49,896 nucleotides of DNA from Mycobacterium sp. (GTDB lineage: Bacteria; Actinomycetota; Actinomycetes; Mycobacteriales; Mycobacteriaceae). Location: positions 1 to 49,896 of the forward strand of contig NZ_JAOPWB010000308.1 in assembly GCF_025965855.1 (NCBI RefSeq), in the 5' to 3' direction. Below the pieces are notes generated by a model that saw only the letters and a program-made list of their open reading frames with translations, ran no database searches and was not told the origin of the DNA. How positions within the stretch are numbered: position 1 is the first letter of the stretch; every line of letters starts with the position of its first letter. The translations under genes and the position numbers were made by a program. Shown here piece after piece: positions 18,701-23,856 of the stretch.

Positions 18701-20178
18701 TGCTCGCGGTGTTCGAGATGGCACCCAGCAGCTGGCGGATGGAGGCCGAGCCCATCGCCATCCGGGGGGCTCGCCTCGCGCTGGCCCGCGGGTGTTACCG
18801 CGACGTCGATGCTGCCGATCGACCGATCGCCATCGAGTTCTTGAACGTTATGGAACTCGGCGACGACGGCCTCACGCACTACACCGTGAGCTTCGATCCA
18901 GACGACATCGACGCTGCGTTCGCAGAGCTCGACGCCCGGTACCTCGCCGGGGAAGCGGCGGCCCATGCGCACACGTGGTCGGTCGTCTCGGGGATCTACG
19001 CCGGGGTCAACCGACACGAACTTCCCGCAATGACGCCGGACTTTAGCTTCATCGACCACCGGCCGCTTGTAACGATCGAGGCGGGTGATCTGCCCGCATC
19101 CATCCGTGCCGTTTGGGACCTCACGCCAGAGATCAGAATCTACATCGAGACAGTGCACCGTCTGAGCGACCTCGGAGCGGTCGTCACTCACACCGCGCGT
19201 GGCATTTCACACGAGGACTTCGACGCAGAGTGGCGGATGATCGACATCTTCACCGTCGATGGCGACCTGATCAGCCGTTGCGAAATGTTCGACGAGGCAG
19301 ACCTCGATGCCGCGCTCGCGAGATTCGATGAACTCAACCGGGCACCGCGACTTGAAAACTCCGCCACACGGACATGGTCCCGCATGGCCGACGCGTCCAA
19401 CCGTCGCGACATGGACGGATTCCTTGCGCTCACCAATGCGGACCTGCGCTATGAGGGCCGGCGAAAAGGCCTGCGCGATGAATTCCACGGTCCCGCACGG
19501 CAGAAGGCTGTACAAGCGATGTTCGAGACAGTACCCATCAGCGTGCAGGTGACGGTGGACCCCATCGCAATCAGGGGATCTCGCCTTACGCTGATCCATG
19601 TCTGTTACCGGGACACCGATTACGCCGATCGACCGATCACGGTCGAGTTCTTGCAAGTCGCGGAAGTCGACGACGCCGGCCTAATGCTCGACTGCGTCAG
19701 CTTCGATCCCGACGACATCAACGACGCGTTCACTGAACTCACCGCTCGCTGGATCGCATCGGGAGAGGTCGCCCACCCCGAGATCGTCGAGTTTGCGCAG
19801 CGGGTGACCGAGATCATCAACCGCCATGACCGGGAAGCGCTCGCCATGCTGACCAAAGGCGCCACGCATGTCAACCACCGGCAGCTGGCCAGTCCGGGCG
19901 TCCAAACGGTAGCCGAACATATGTCATCCGGCCAGATGATTGAGTCGCTCGTACCCGACTATTGGATCGAACCTGCCGAGGTTGTCGCCCTATCCGCGAA
20001 GGGTCTTGTCGTACACTTCGTCCTGAAAGGCACGTCGACCGACGGCGTCACCATCGAGATTCCGCTAATTCAATTCGCCCTCTTTGAGGATGGCCGCGTC
20101 ACGCATGTCGAGGCTTTCGACCCCGCACAGCGCGACCTGGCCTTAGCGCGATTCGAGGAACTCAATCGGCCTGGCTAG
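3748..20178 (+). CDS. Giant BTAD-cyclase-AAA-(NTF2-like)31 regulatory protein
   Basis: 5,476 residues, roughly 590-600 kDa. The start is GTG 3748; an in-frame stop at 3721 excludes anything longer, and GTG 3766 is the alternative. Domains: winged-helix OmpR/AfsR-type DNA-binding domain (about 5-85); BTAD helical domain (about 100-245); class III nucleotide cyclase (about 258-430) with TDIEGST (metal Asp268), Lys307, and the transition-state pair Asn371/Arg375 in VNRAARL; AAA/MalT-type ATPase with Walker A GEPGVGKT (484-491) and Walker B LILDD (597-601); a helical TPR-like region (about 780-1270); then NTF2/SnoaL-like repeats from about 1280 to the end. The first part matches mycobacterial LuxR/AfsR-like cyclase-AAA regulators of about 1,000-1,200 residues; the repeat array is the extraordinary part. 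There is no C-terminal LuxR helix-turn-helix, signal peptide or membrane segment, so it should be cytoplasmic. No internal stop or frameshift is seen over 16.4 kb. Confidence 0.9.
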   Translation: MTTLLEVELGVLGPVQVRRDGVPVTIPGAKPRAILTMLGLHGGSVVSADTLVELLWGHDPPRTAGKALQTHISLLRRILGDGFVLTEGAGWTLAGTGVDVSRYKAAARLGRDAAAGGDTGQAVARFEEALALWRGIPELPDGRRGTSEKTRWMEGHAALVEDRADALLATGRAAEIIGELEAAVADAPLRERRWGQLMLALYRTGRQGEALGAYQRARALLADELGVDPGPELRRLETAIVAQDAALETPAAQQPPAMTRAVTFLLTDIEGSTAAWEAEADAMAVALARHDELVEQVVTSRGGRLIKTRGEGDATFSVFERPSAAAAAAIELQEGIVGEPWALREPMRIRVALHTGEAELRDGDYFGRAVNRAARLRSLAVGGQILCSGAVAELVIDALPDDVALADLGMRELRNLARPEHVFELRLQTAGETVSIDVPVERPGLPAVLAGPGPFVGRGRELEWLFSAWQTALAGGTNAVLIAGEPGVGKTRLAGEWSRQAYEQGALVIYGRCDEDLGAPYQPFAEALRSLVPCLGSRGLRGLRGVEALLALVPGLTDVLPDLAAPTRADPDTERYALFDAVVALLGLASASVPVVLILDDLHWAAKPTLLLLRHLLRFGEQAHVQIVGTYRSTDLDRSHPLAAMLADLHRSAGSGSANRLQLGGLDEDDVTAYVAEAGYDDEELARALASVTGGNPFFLIEALRHVEESGGHWDPSTLPQGVREAVSRRLSRLPAETNKALAAAAVVGSRFALELVERVVGDDLVDAFDEASKAGIVIEEPGGRYRFNHAIVRQSLLAELPSVRRMRLHQRIATTLENESGADDERLAELAHHYFECAWAGNAAKAVEYCRRAADQAMARLAYEGAADLYDRALHALEEIDEELPDRDDQAAELLIARCEASLAAGDVASAAGAVSQLQTATVDSARLAAWATCFDGQLSMLIHPERLDEVEAAVGAAADKLAELDDAAGEAKAHTVRAGCLARLGRIGDCEIALDDALTAARRAREHRRVNAVLAQAPLAALWGPNPVPRAGGRCLDVVRLLRITTDSPAVEATSTRCQAVLEAFRGRAAAARRMIDSARRTVTELGLRHALLEVEQFAGIVELVVDDPGAAEAHLRQAYNGFRRMGLDADTAETAALLGRACLLLDRDVEADELCSESERLAGHALKPSIAWRTLRAQLLSRGNEHGEARRVAEAAVSLAERTDALVDHGDACLALATVLGTAGDVAGARAAAERAVGLWERKGAAALVEKARLVLGGRDLATAPAAPETPTVELDSACVRAGERVMSAMSRGAWDEFERLFAPEASIESRRKIIGFTLPSDAVRRETRRDLETGAMRVNHVMIAARGERVALSRLMVGTADATPGAPQDELLQLYGIDEEGRIALQVWFDVEDLDAALAELDAAYARFEGEHPPALRLENAASRVHERWSTYFAARDWDAITEMLADDISGEDRRRVVNSGLRQGRDAAIAEISALVTIGVKNVTSDVIATRGEHLVLSRVRTWGRDQRPEAFHTDALDIIEIDVDERVVARVVFDLDDFDAAIAELDERYLADEAAAHSRAWSVITTACGALSRGELFPTTPDWVNVDHRRGIAFTPGDLTAYIRTAWNLLSDGGVYIETARRLSNLGAVVTWVGHGTSQEGSDVEFRGINMLTVEGDLINRCELFDEADLDAAVTRFDQLSRPAPRLENTATRIFERLYSYVAAGDWHAVAQITADNVSVHDYRRVVNAGVLHGRDANIKDAQATADVGFTMTMVGAIATRGERLALLRVRVSGRDPEAIQNDALNIVEIDAEERIVGDVVFDLEDFDSAIAELDARYIAGEAAAYSRTWSVVAGALVAHNRREVAAATPDAASIDHRRVASFAPGEGIEYIRAGWDLDQKLDIYIETVHRVSDLGAVFAWAGNGTSHEGFAAEWRGINLLTVDGEMVSRAEVFDEQDVDSAVARFDQLSRPARRLQNAASRVAERFLERFAARDWDAIAEIFADDFSSEDRRRVVGAGIRHGRDVEIASIRAGYDLGGTNMTSTVIATRGTRLILTRTRHSGPDHSPEGFLVDTLGVVEINADNRIAARVVFEPDDIDTAFAELDARYLAGEAAAYSRSWSAVARSYVAANKQELRLTPDCETIDHRRARAFAPGELTAYMHATWDLAPNVRAQVEIVHRLNNLGAVVTHVVHGTSQEGFDAEWREVILLTVEGDLINRSEMFDEPDLDAAIASFEQLSAPAPRLENAASQVTERFLACFAAREWDTLPEILADNFGYEDRRRVVGAGVRDGRNTYIADMRASADLWAANVPTVMAIRGERLALARLRFSGRDQGPEAFVTDVLGIAEINTEERIVAVVSFDPDDFEAAIAELDARYLAGEAAAHAHTWSVIAAAYTALNRHQFPATTPDWVNIDHRGETAFGPGDLSAYLRAGLDLDQGITIYIESVHRLTDLGAVIIYAAHETSREGFQAEWRGVALLMVDGEMVNRCEVFEETDVTAAIARFEQLRRPAPRLENAASQAYARFRTYFAARDWAAMAELLTADTSVDDHRRVVNAEIRRGRDVEIANMQAFADIGAKTSAATVIATRGERLVLCRTCISREDHQAGGFRIEMLIIVETSADKRILARVAYDPDDIDAAFAELDARYLAGEAAAHARTWSVVTQAYAALNRRELPPTTPDWVNIDHRRGTSFASGEMPALLDAAWDFTTDLSNSIEAVHRLNDLGAVVTNASHETSQEGFDAEWRVITVVTVEGDMLNRCEVFDEADLDAAIAMFDQLSRPTPRLENPASQAGVRLLEHLVAGDWDTIAEIVADDFSQNDRRRVVGAGFRDGQDAEIEDLRAIADLGLTNVTSTIVATRGERLALMRVRFSFRDQGPEAFLGELLGICAINAEERIVGAFSFDLDDMDAAFEELDVRYLAGEAAAHAQTWSVIAAGYAAMNRHEVPPSAPDYVNIDHRLRATFEASDLAKNLRTAWDLTPDLYGYIEAVHRLSDSGAVVTHAAHGTSERGFDAEWRGIHFLTLDGDVVNRCEIFDEADLDAAIARFEELHKKAARLENTASQVAERFPMHMNARDWDAMTGLLAVDALVDDRRRGVNGGIRYGREAVIDNMRAAVDVRFQNTTSTAVATRGTRLALMLIHASTRAQQPGTFQLDVLHVVEINADGRTAAAVVFDLQDIDAAYEELDARYLTGEAAPYANTWTLVAGLYGGLNRHELPQTTPDFVNIDHRRLAAFAPGDMIEFARTAFDQLPDISFRIEAVHRLSNLGAVVSQALRGTSREGFEAEWHEIHLTMVEGDRFSHSEIFDETDLEAALARFEELHPPTRRLENAASRMYDRFNAYLAARDWDAMAEMVADDICSDDRRRVVSGGIQRGRDAQAANLRAVVDVGVKNFESFVIATRGERLVLTRTHVSGGDERSEAFGLELLSIIEIDTNNRIAAGILFDLNDIDAAFAELDARYLAGEAAAHSQTWSEITEGYAALNRHELPKTTSKWVTIDHRVRETFEGGDLTAYIRSAWNLLPDIKIYIETVHRLSSLGTVVTHAAYGTSQEGFEAEWRMVELLTFGDDTINHCELFDEADIDAALERFDELHQQTRQLENAASRASDRLLAYYIARDWGAAAEALADNFCSDDRRHVVNAGLRRGRDIAIANLKKSADLQMIFGRQDVIATRGERLVLSRARWSGPDQRPEAFHTEVLSVVEVDADERVASRVMFDANDIHAAFAELDARYLAGDAAAHTHTWSVITSSYAAFNQHQLATPDWVVVDHRPGALFASSNMTASVHAFWDQTPDLSIRIEAVHRLSDFGAVVTHAAAGTSPEGFAAEWRMIQVLTIEGDQVDRCELFDEADLDAALARFEELRPQAPRLENAASQLIERFQADFAARNWAAIAENSAEEIFTDDRRSVVGSGLLGGRDIDIANMRTAADLGSANFTSTVIATRGDRLVLIRLRMSGRDQRPEAFHSDMLGIVEIDADNRVTARILFDLDDIDSAFAELEARYLAGEAGAHARTWSVIARAPAGFNRHELPAMTRDPVYIDHRPVVAIEGADLAATLRAVWDITPTFSVHFEAVHRLDELGAVATQVLNGTTQEGFDAEWRMVELFSVEGGLISRVEVFEEANLDTALARFEELHPPARRLENAASRVAARFWTCLATRDWAAMAETMAGDFSSHDHRRVVNAGVLRGRDVNMANMRAVTEVGFEGLTSTVIATRGQRLALTRIRSSVHGFEAGEISADMLGVLEIDADNRFTANAIFDADDIDAAFEELDARYLAGEAAAHAHTWSVIAGAYAGLNQHESPPTTPDSVFIDHRPVVRIEAVDLAAALRGLRSLAPDVSGYVEAVHRLSEFGAVVTQVLTGTSQEGFDAEWPTIGIFTVDGGLISRCEAFDEADLDAALARFDELNRPAPRLENSATRVYDRLQAYFAAREWDAMAEILADDSCSDDRRRVVNAGIRRGRDVQIANMQTAVGLGTTNITSTVIANRGERLALSRVLFSGRDQRPEEFHTETLGIVEIDAEERIAALVTFDLDDVDAAFEELDARYLTGEAADYSHTWSVIAEECAAFNRHELTTVDYITVDHRPLPIVEAYSQAALRVWDVTPDFGIHAEAVHRLSGFGAVATYQANGNSPEGFGAEWRIILLLTVERDRINCCEVFDESDLDAALARFEDLQPPPPRLENAAGRIVERYQACFSARDWAAMAELLADDIVADDRRRVVNAGVRRGRDVQITDMRAAAEVGAETISSRVIATRGERLALAHVRTFNRGMAGDVGAEMLGVAEIDADERIVATVSFELDEIDAAFEELDARYLAGEAAAHAHTWSLNAALYAAFNKHELPATTPDWTYVDHRPLVTIDDLPASLPAIWEQLPDIRIYMEAVHRLSDLGAVVTAAAYGSSQERFDAERRMIDFFTVEGDLINRCEIFDETDVNAALARFDELDQPAPSVQNAATRAWARLTDAFNRRDLDGVLAVSSADAGYEDRRKGLGDLVGGPAKPKAVLAVFEMAPSSWRMEAEPIAIRGARLALARGCYRDVDAADRPIAIEFLNVMELGDDGLTHYTVSFDPDDIDAAFAELDARYLAGEAAAHAHTWSVVSGIYAGVNRHELPAMTPDFSFIDHRPLVTIEAGDLPASIRAVWDLTPEIRIYIETVHRLSDLGAVVTHTARGISHEDFDAEWRMIDIFTVDGDLISRCEMFDEADLDAALARFDELNRAPRLENSATRTWSRMADASNRRDMDGFLALTNADLRYEGRRKGLRDEFHGPARQKAVQAMFETVPISVQVTVDPIAIRGSRLTLIHVCYRDTDYADRPITVEFLQVAEVDDAGLMLDCVSFDPDDINDAFTELTARWIASGEVAHPEIVEFAQRVTEIINRHDREALAMLTKGATHVNHRQLASPGVQTVAEHMSSGQMIESLVPDYWIEPAEVVALSAKGLVVHFVLKGTSTDGVTIEIPLIQFALFEDGRVTHVEAFDPAQRDLALARFEELNRPG
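7585..20175 (+). repeat. Tandem array of about 807-bp two-domain (A-B) coding repeats
   Basis: The repeats are anchored on the motif RLENAAS that opens each A domain (about 140 residues) and on AHAHTWSVI that opens each B domain (about 130 residues). A-domain anchors lie at 8008, 8821, 9628, 10438, 11248, 12061, 12874, 13687, 14500, 15307, 16120, 16933, 17734, 18541 and 19348; the steps are 801-813 bases. B-domain anchors lie at 8431, 9238, 10051, 10858, 11671, 12484, 13297, 14110, 14923, 15730, 16543, 17356, 18154, 18961 and 19771. A divergent unpaired A domain precedes them at 7585-8007. A consensus: AARDWDAMAELLADD, DDRRRVVNAGIRRGRD, VIATRGERLAL, FDLDDIDAAFAELDARYL. B consensus: NIDHR, 'EAVHRLSDLGAVVT', GTSQEGFDAEWR, 'INRCEVFDEADLDAALARF'. 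Both read as NTF2/SnoaL-like alpha+beta cones. The copies are diverged, not identical. Confidence 0.92.
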
Positions 20179-23086
20179 CTTCGCCCGAAGGTTTACTCCG
20201 GAAAGGCTTGCGGCGCATCACCAAGACAACACCTAATGCCAGCACGGCCAGAACCGGTATCCACGGGATGAGGAATCCGACAGCCATTACGACGCCGTGG
20301 AGAGCGGAGAGCAGCGACTGCCACCCGTGTTGAAGTGCGCTCAGGAAACCAGGCTGAGTCACCGTCGGTTTGGTCGAGAGGTTGACGTTGATCGTCGCGT
20401 AGGAAATCTGGTCGCCAAGCGTGGCGCGCTGGGCCCGCAGCGAGTCCAACTCGGCCTGTCGTTGGGCCAGCGATGACTCTGCCGCGAGCAGGTCGGCGAC
20501 GTTGCCCGCTCGGCCCATCAGTTGCAGCAGTCGATTGACCGAGGTCTGCAACGCCTCGATGCGGGCATCGAGGTCGACGCGCTGCGAAGTCACGTCGCTG
20601 TGCCCGATCGACATCGAGTCGACCGTCCCCAGCTTCTTGGCATCGGCCAGCACCGCGTCGAGCTTGTCCGCGGGAATGCGCAACACGAGGTCCACTGTCG
20701 GCGACGAGGATCCGGATCGCTCCGATCGCGAGTCCACGCGCCCGCCAGCATCGGTGACGGCGGTGACGAGCCGGTCGGCCACCTGGGTGGGTTCGGCGAC
20801 GATCATCTGCATCGATCCGGTGGTGATGATGTCGCGTTTGAAGGTGGCGTCCGCGGGGGCCTGCGGCGGTGGCGGTGCTTCTGGTACCGACACGGTGTTC
20901 TCGGGAACGCCGGCCCTCATCTCGGTCGAGGCGCCAGTGTCCCCTGATGCTGGAATCTTGCCGGCCACTATGCCGTCGCGCGTCACCGAGGGGGAACCGT
21001 CCCGACTCAGCGACCAGGTCCAGCCACCGCCGATGAGCAACGCGCCGACCACCGCCGCCGCGATCACATTGCGCAGCTTGACGGTTCGTGCTTGCGATTT
21101 CGACGATGACGCCTTGGCCGATGGAGCGGGTTGGCTCGGCATCACGGCGGCCTCGGCCAATAGGGACCGTGGCGCGGCCGCAAACACAATGTCGCGATGG
21201 TCTGTGGGCTGCTCCCAACCGGCCGGCACCTCTACCGGCTGCATCACGCGGTGCGGCACTCCCCCCTCGGCAACGACGCGGCTATCCACCGCAACGAATG
21301 CGGTGAACCTGCACAACACGCCGAACCGCAACGACGTCTTGACAATTCGCTTCTCCAAGTCGTCCGCGGGAGCCGAGGCGTAGCGATCCTCGAGGTCACG
21401 CAGGTGCGCCCGGGCCCACTGAGCGGTCACCGCCGGGGCGTCGCGGCATTGTCCGGCGACGGTGGCCGACCAGTCCCCGCCGTCACGCGTCGTGCCGCGC
21501 AGGGCCAGAGAGCCGGACGCGCTGCCCCGGTACCGGCCACTCACCACGAGCGGCACCCCCGGGAACAGGTCGGGCAGCCGGGCCGGGCTCGCGGTGTCCT
21601 CGATGATCGCCAGTCCCTCGGCGTGCAGCGACAGCGAGTGCGCAAGCGGCGCGCCGATGCGGCGGTGAATCGCGTCCATCGCCTCGTCGAGGCGGTCCTC
21701 ACTTTCCACCAGCTCGCAGCGCCCCCCGCCGACACTGGCCAGGCGCCAAAGGAATCCGGCGTTGACGGATTGGTCGACGCCAACCGCGTGCACGCGCACC
21801 CGCTGCAGGTCGCCGGACAGCTCGTGCAGGAGTTGGTCCTCATTGCCGACCTGCCCGTCGGTGACGAGGATGACGATCGCGTCGCGGGCCTCGCCGTTGC
21901 GCGACCCGCCCAACAACGCGAGGGCCTGCCGTAACGGCCCGACCATCTCGGTGCCGCCGCGTGCGTCAACGCGGGCGAGGTGCTCGACTGCGCGGTACCG
22001 GTTCCTGTCGCTGGCCTCGACCAGCCCGTCGGGCAGCCCGGCGGGGCGGTCGATCCGATCGTCAAATGTCAAGACAGCGAACCGGTCTCCGCTGGTGAGC
22101 GTGTCGACGATGCGCGCCGCGGCGCGGCCGGCCGCCACCATCTTCCAGCCGGCCATGCTGCCGGAGCGGTCCAGCACCAGCACCAGGTCCCGCGGGCGCG
22201 GCGGCGCGCTGGACGCCGGCGGCAGCACGGTCAGCTGATAGGTGCCCTCGTTGCCCTCCGAATCGGGGACCAGCACAAGCGAATCGGTGAGGTTGTCGGC
22301 GCCGTAGCGCAGCCGCAGAACGAAATCCCGGTCGGCCCGCTCGCCAGGGTGTATCCGTATCAGCCCCTCGTCGGTGGACACCGCGTGCAGGCTCGACCGC
22401 ACCCCCGACAGGGTGAGACCGGCGGGGTCGATGCCGACCTCGATGGACAGCGGAACCGGGTGGGGAAAACCGGGCAGCAGCACGGGTGGGGTGATGCGCG
22501 ACGCGTCGGGGACGGCGTCGGTGTCATCGGCGTGGCCGTCGCCGACCGCGATATCCACAAGGGCGCAGCCCGGGATGTACCGCGGCGCAACCACAAGCGG
22601 GAAGCGGAATGTCGCCTCGCCGTCCTCGTAGGCCAGGGGGTTGACGAGTGTAAGAGCGACGCTGACCCGTTCGCCGGGCAAGATGTTGCCCACCCGCATT
22701 GTGAAAACGTCCGGCCGCTCCTCCTCGGCGATGGACGCGCGCCGGCCTGTCGCGATGGCCTCGTCGTAGGCCTGGCGGGCGGCCTCCCGCTCCCGCAGCT
22801 CCGCATCGACGACCCGCCCGTCGGCCGTCATCTGCATCCGGGTGACCGCCCCCCGATCCGGCAGCGGGAACACGTAGCTGGCTTCCAGGGGCACGTCAAA
22901 GGAATTGACGAAGTCCTGCGTCAGCTCGACCCGGCTGGTGAGCCCGGTGATCTCCGCGCGCACGTCGACGCGCTCCAGCGGCAGGTTGCCGCGTTCGGTG
23001 CTCAGAGCGCCCAGCCCAGCCTCGTCGTCTGGGCCGGCCACCCGATCGGTCTCAGCGTCGGTCATCGACGTGATGCGGACGGTCAT
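20162..23086 (-). CDS. VIT-VWA-DUF4349 membrane protein
   Basis: 974 residues. It opens with a VIT (vault/inter-alpha-trypsin) domain at about 25-150, then a von Willebrand A domain with a full MIDAS start DRSGSM at 306-311, a transmembrane segment at about 672-695 preceded by basic residues, a DUF4349 domain at about 755-930 containing a coiled coil of arginine- and leucine-rich heptads, and a second hydrophobic helix near the end followed by MRRK. VWA/MIDAS domains bind protein partners through a metal ion; DUF4349 is otherwise found in bacterial membrane lipoproteins. The fusion suggests a cytoplasmic VIT-VWA head joined to an extracytoplasmic coiled-coil domain. The start overlaps the upstream MerR stop by 4 bases (ATGA, 23083-23086), so the two are an operon. 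The last 17 bases overlap the giant gene tail to tail. Confidence 0.85.
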   Translation of the reverse strand: MTVRITSMTDAETDRVAGPDDEAGLGALSTERGNLPLERVDVRAEITGLTSRVELTQDFVNSFDVPLEASYVFPLPDRGAVTRMQMTADGRVVDAELREREAARQAYDEAIATGRRASIAEEERPDVFTMRVGNILPGERVSVALTLVNPLAYEDGEATFRFPLVVAPRYIPGCALVDIAVGDGHADDTDAVPDASRITPPVLLPGFPHPVPLSIEVGIDPAGLTLSGVRSSLHAVSTDEGLIRIHPGERADRDFVLRLRYGADNLTDSLVLVPDSEGNEGTYQLTVLPPASSAPPRPRDLVLVLDRSGSMAGWKMVAAGRAAARIVDTLTSGDRFAVLTFDDRIDRPAGLPDGLVEASDRNRYRAVEHLARVDARGGTEMVGPLRQALALLGGSRNGEARDAIVILVTDGQVGNEDQLLHELSGDLQRVRVHAVGVDQSVNAGFLWRLASVGGGRCELVESEDRLDEAMDAIHRRIGAPLAHSLSLHAEGLAIIEDTASPARLPDLFPGVPLVVSGRYRGSASGSLALRGTTRDGGDWSATVAGQCRDAPAVTAQWARAHLRDLEDRYASAPADDLEKRIVKTSLRFGVLCRFTAFVAVDSRVVAEGGVPHRVMQPVEVPAGWEQPTDHRDIVFAAAPRSLLAEAAVMPSQPAPSAKASSSKSQARTVKLRNVIAAAVVGALLIGGGWTWSLSRDGSPSVTRDGIVAGKIPASGDTGASTEMRAGVPENTVSVPEAPPPPQAPADATFKRDIITTGSMQMIVAEPTQVADRLVTAVTDAGGRVDSRSERSGSSSPTVDLVLRIPADKLDAVLADAKKLGTVDSMSIGHSDVTSQRVDLDARIEALQTSVNRLLQLMGRAGNVADLLAAESSLAQRQAELDSLRAQRATLGDQISYATINVNLSTKPTVTQPGFLSALQHGWQSLLSALHGVVMAVGFLIPWIPVLAVLALGVVLVMRRKPFRSKPSGEASQAD

Positions 23087-23712
23087 GAGGGGCTCCGTTC
23101 ATCAGGGGACAGCAGGCCGCGCTCGGCCAGCATTTCAAGCAGCGGCTGAGCGGCCGCACGGATCGCGTCGATGTCGTCTTCGTCGGGTCGGCCGCCCCCA
23201 AATCCGGCAGGCAGCAGCAACAGTGCCCCGCCGGGCAGGCTCACGGCCGCCAGCTTCGTGACACTGTCAGCGCCGTCGCCATTGGCCGCCGGTTCGGCGG
23301 CAGCGGGCGGATCGGCCCAGAAGCGTTGTCGGCGAACGGGACTCGACGCTGGCTCCTCCTCGGGCCCCGCCGGATCCGCACCGATGAGTTCGTCGGGCAC
23401 GGCGGCGACTTTGCGCAGCGTTTCGTCGGTCGCTCCCGCCAGTTCGGCCTGGATGTCGGCGAGCGAGCGGCCCTCGGCCTGGCGCCGTTTGATCGCGACG
23501 ATCTGCAGCAGGTGCCGTGGGCTGTATAGCGCCGTGCGTCCCTGCATGGTCGGCCGGTCGATGAGTCCGGTCGTCGTGTACCAGCGGACAACCCGCCGAT
23601 CGGGCAGGCTCCGGACGCGTCCGTTGGGTGCGCCCGGATACGCCGGGTCGGCCAGCCCGGCGGCTACCCGTCGCACCAGCTCGTCCAACGTCCAGGACGC
23701 CACGTCGGCCAT
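23083..23712 (-). CDS. MerR-family transcriptional regulator
   Basis: 209 residues with an N-terminal MerR-type winged helix at about 33-92 (SLPDRRVVRWYTTTGL, then GRTALYSPRHLLQIVAIKRRQ and EGRSLADIQAEL). A short linker leads to an alanine/proline-rich C-terminal part with a glycine-rich hydrophobic patch and a final helix; there are no clustered cysteines, so it is not a metal sensor of the classic type. It is the first gene of the operon with the VIT-VWA protein, with which it shares a 4-base overlap. The duplicated palindrome 11 bases upstream of its ATG is the natural candidate for its own binding site, implying autoregulation. Confidence 0.85.
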   Translation of the reverse strand: MADVASWTLDELVRRVAAGLADPAYPGAPNGRVRSLPDRRVVRWYTTTGLIDRPTMQGRTALYSPRHLLQIVAIKRRQAEGRSLADIQAELAGATDETLRKVAAVPDELIGADPAGPEEEPASSPVRRQRFWADPPAAAEPAANGDGADSVTKLAAVSLPGGALLLLPAGFGGGRPDEDDIDAIRAAAQPLLEMLAERGLLSPDERSPS

Positions 23713-23722
23713 CCGTCGATAC

Positions 23723-23747
23723 TGACACTGTCACGATGACACTGTCA
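23723..23747 (-). promoter_or_regulatory. Duplicated palindromic operator and promoter of the MerR/VIT-VWA operon
   Basis: TGACACTGTCA occurs twice, at 23723-23733 and 23737-23747, separated by CGA. Each copy is a perfect palindrome around a central base. Read on the reverse strand, the distal copy contains a TTGACA -35 element; with 18-19 bases of spacing a CAGTAT/AGTATC -10 follows, and the ATG at 23712 begins only about 6 bases further on. That geometry (long spacer, operator inside the spacer, leaderless transcript) fits MerR-type control. Confidence 0.65.
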
Positions 23748-23856
23748 AGGTTTTGGCAACAGCTCGATTACCGATGCGTCGAAAACGCGCCTGGCGAAAC
23801 GCGACATGAATACGCTTCATGCGCACAGGGATAGACGATGGACGAGGAGAAAGGGC

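Noticed and set aside
20421..21383. 320-codon plus-strand frame inside the VIT-VWA gene
   Set aside because: The reverse strand encodes clear DUF4349 and membrane features; the plus frame has none.
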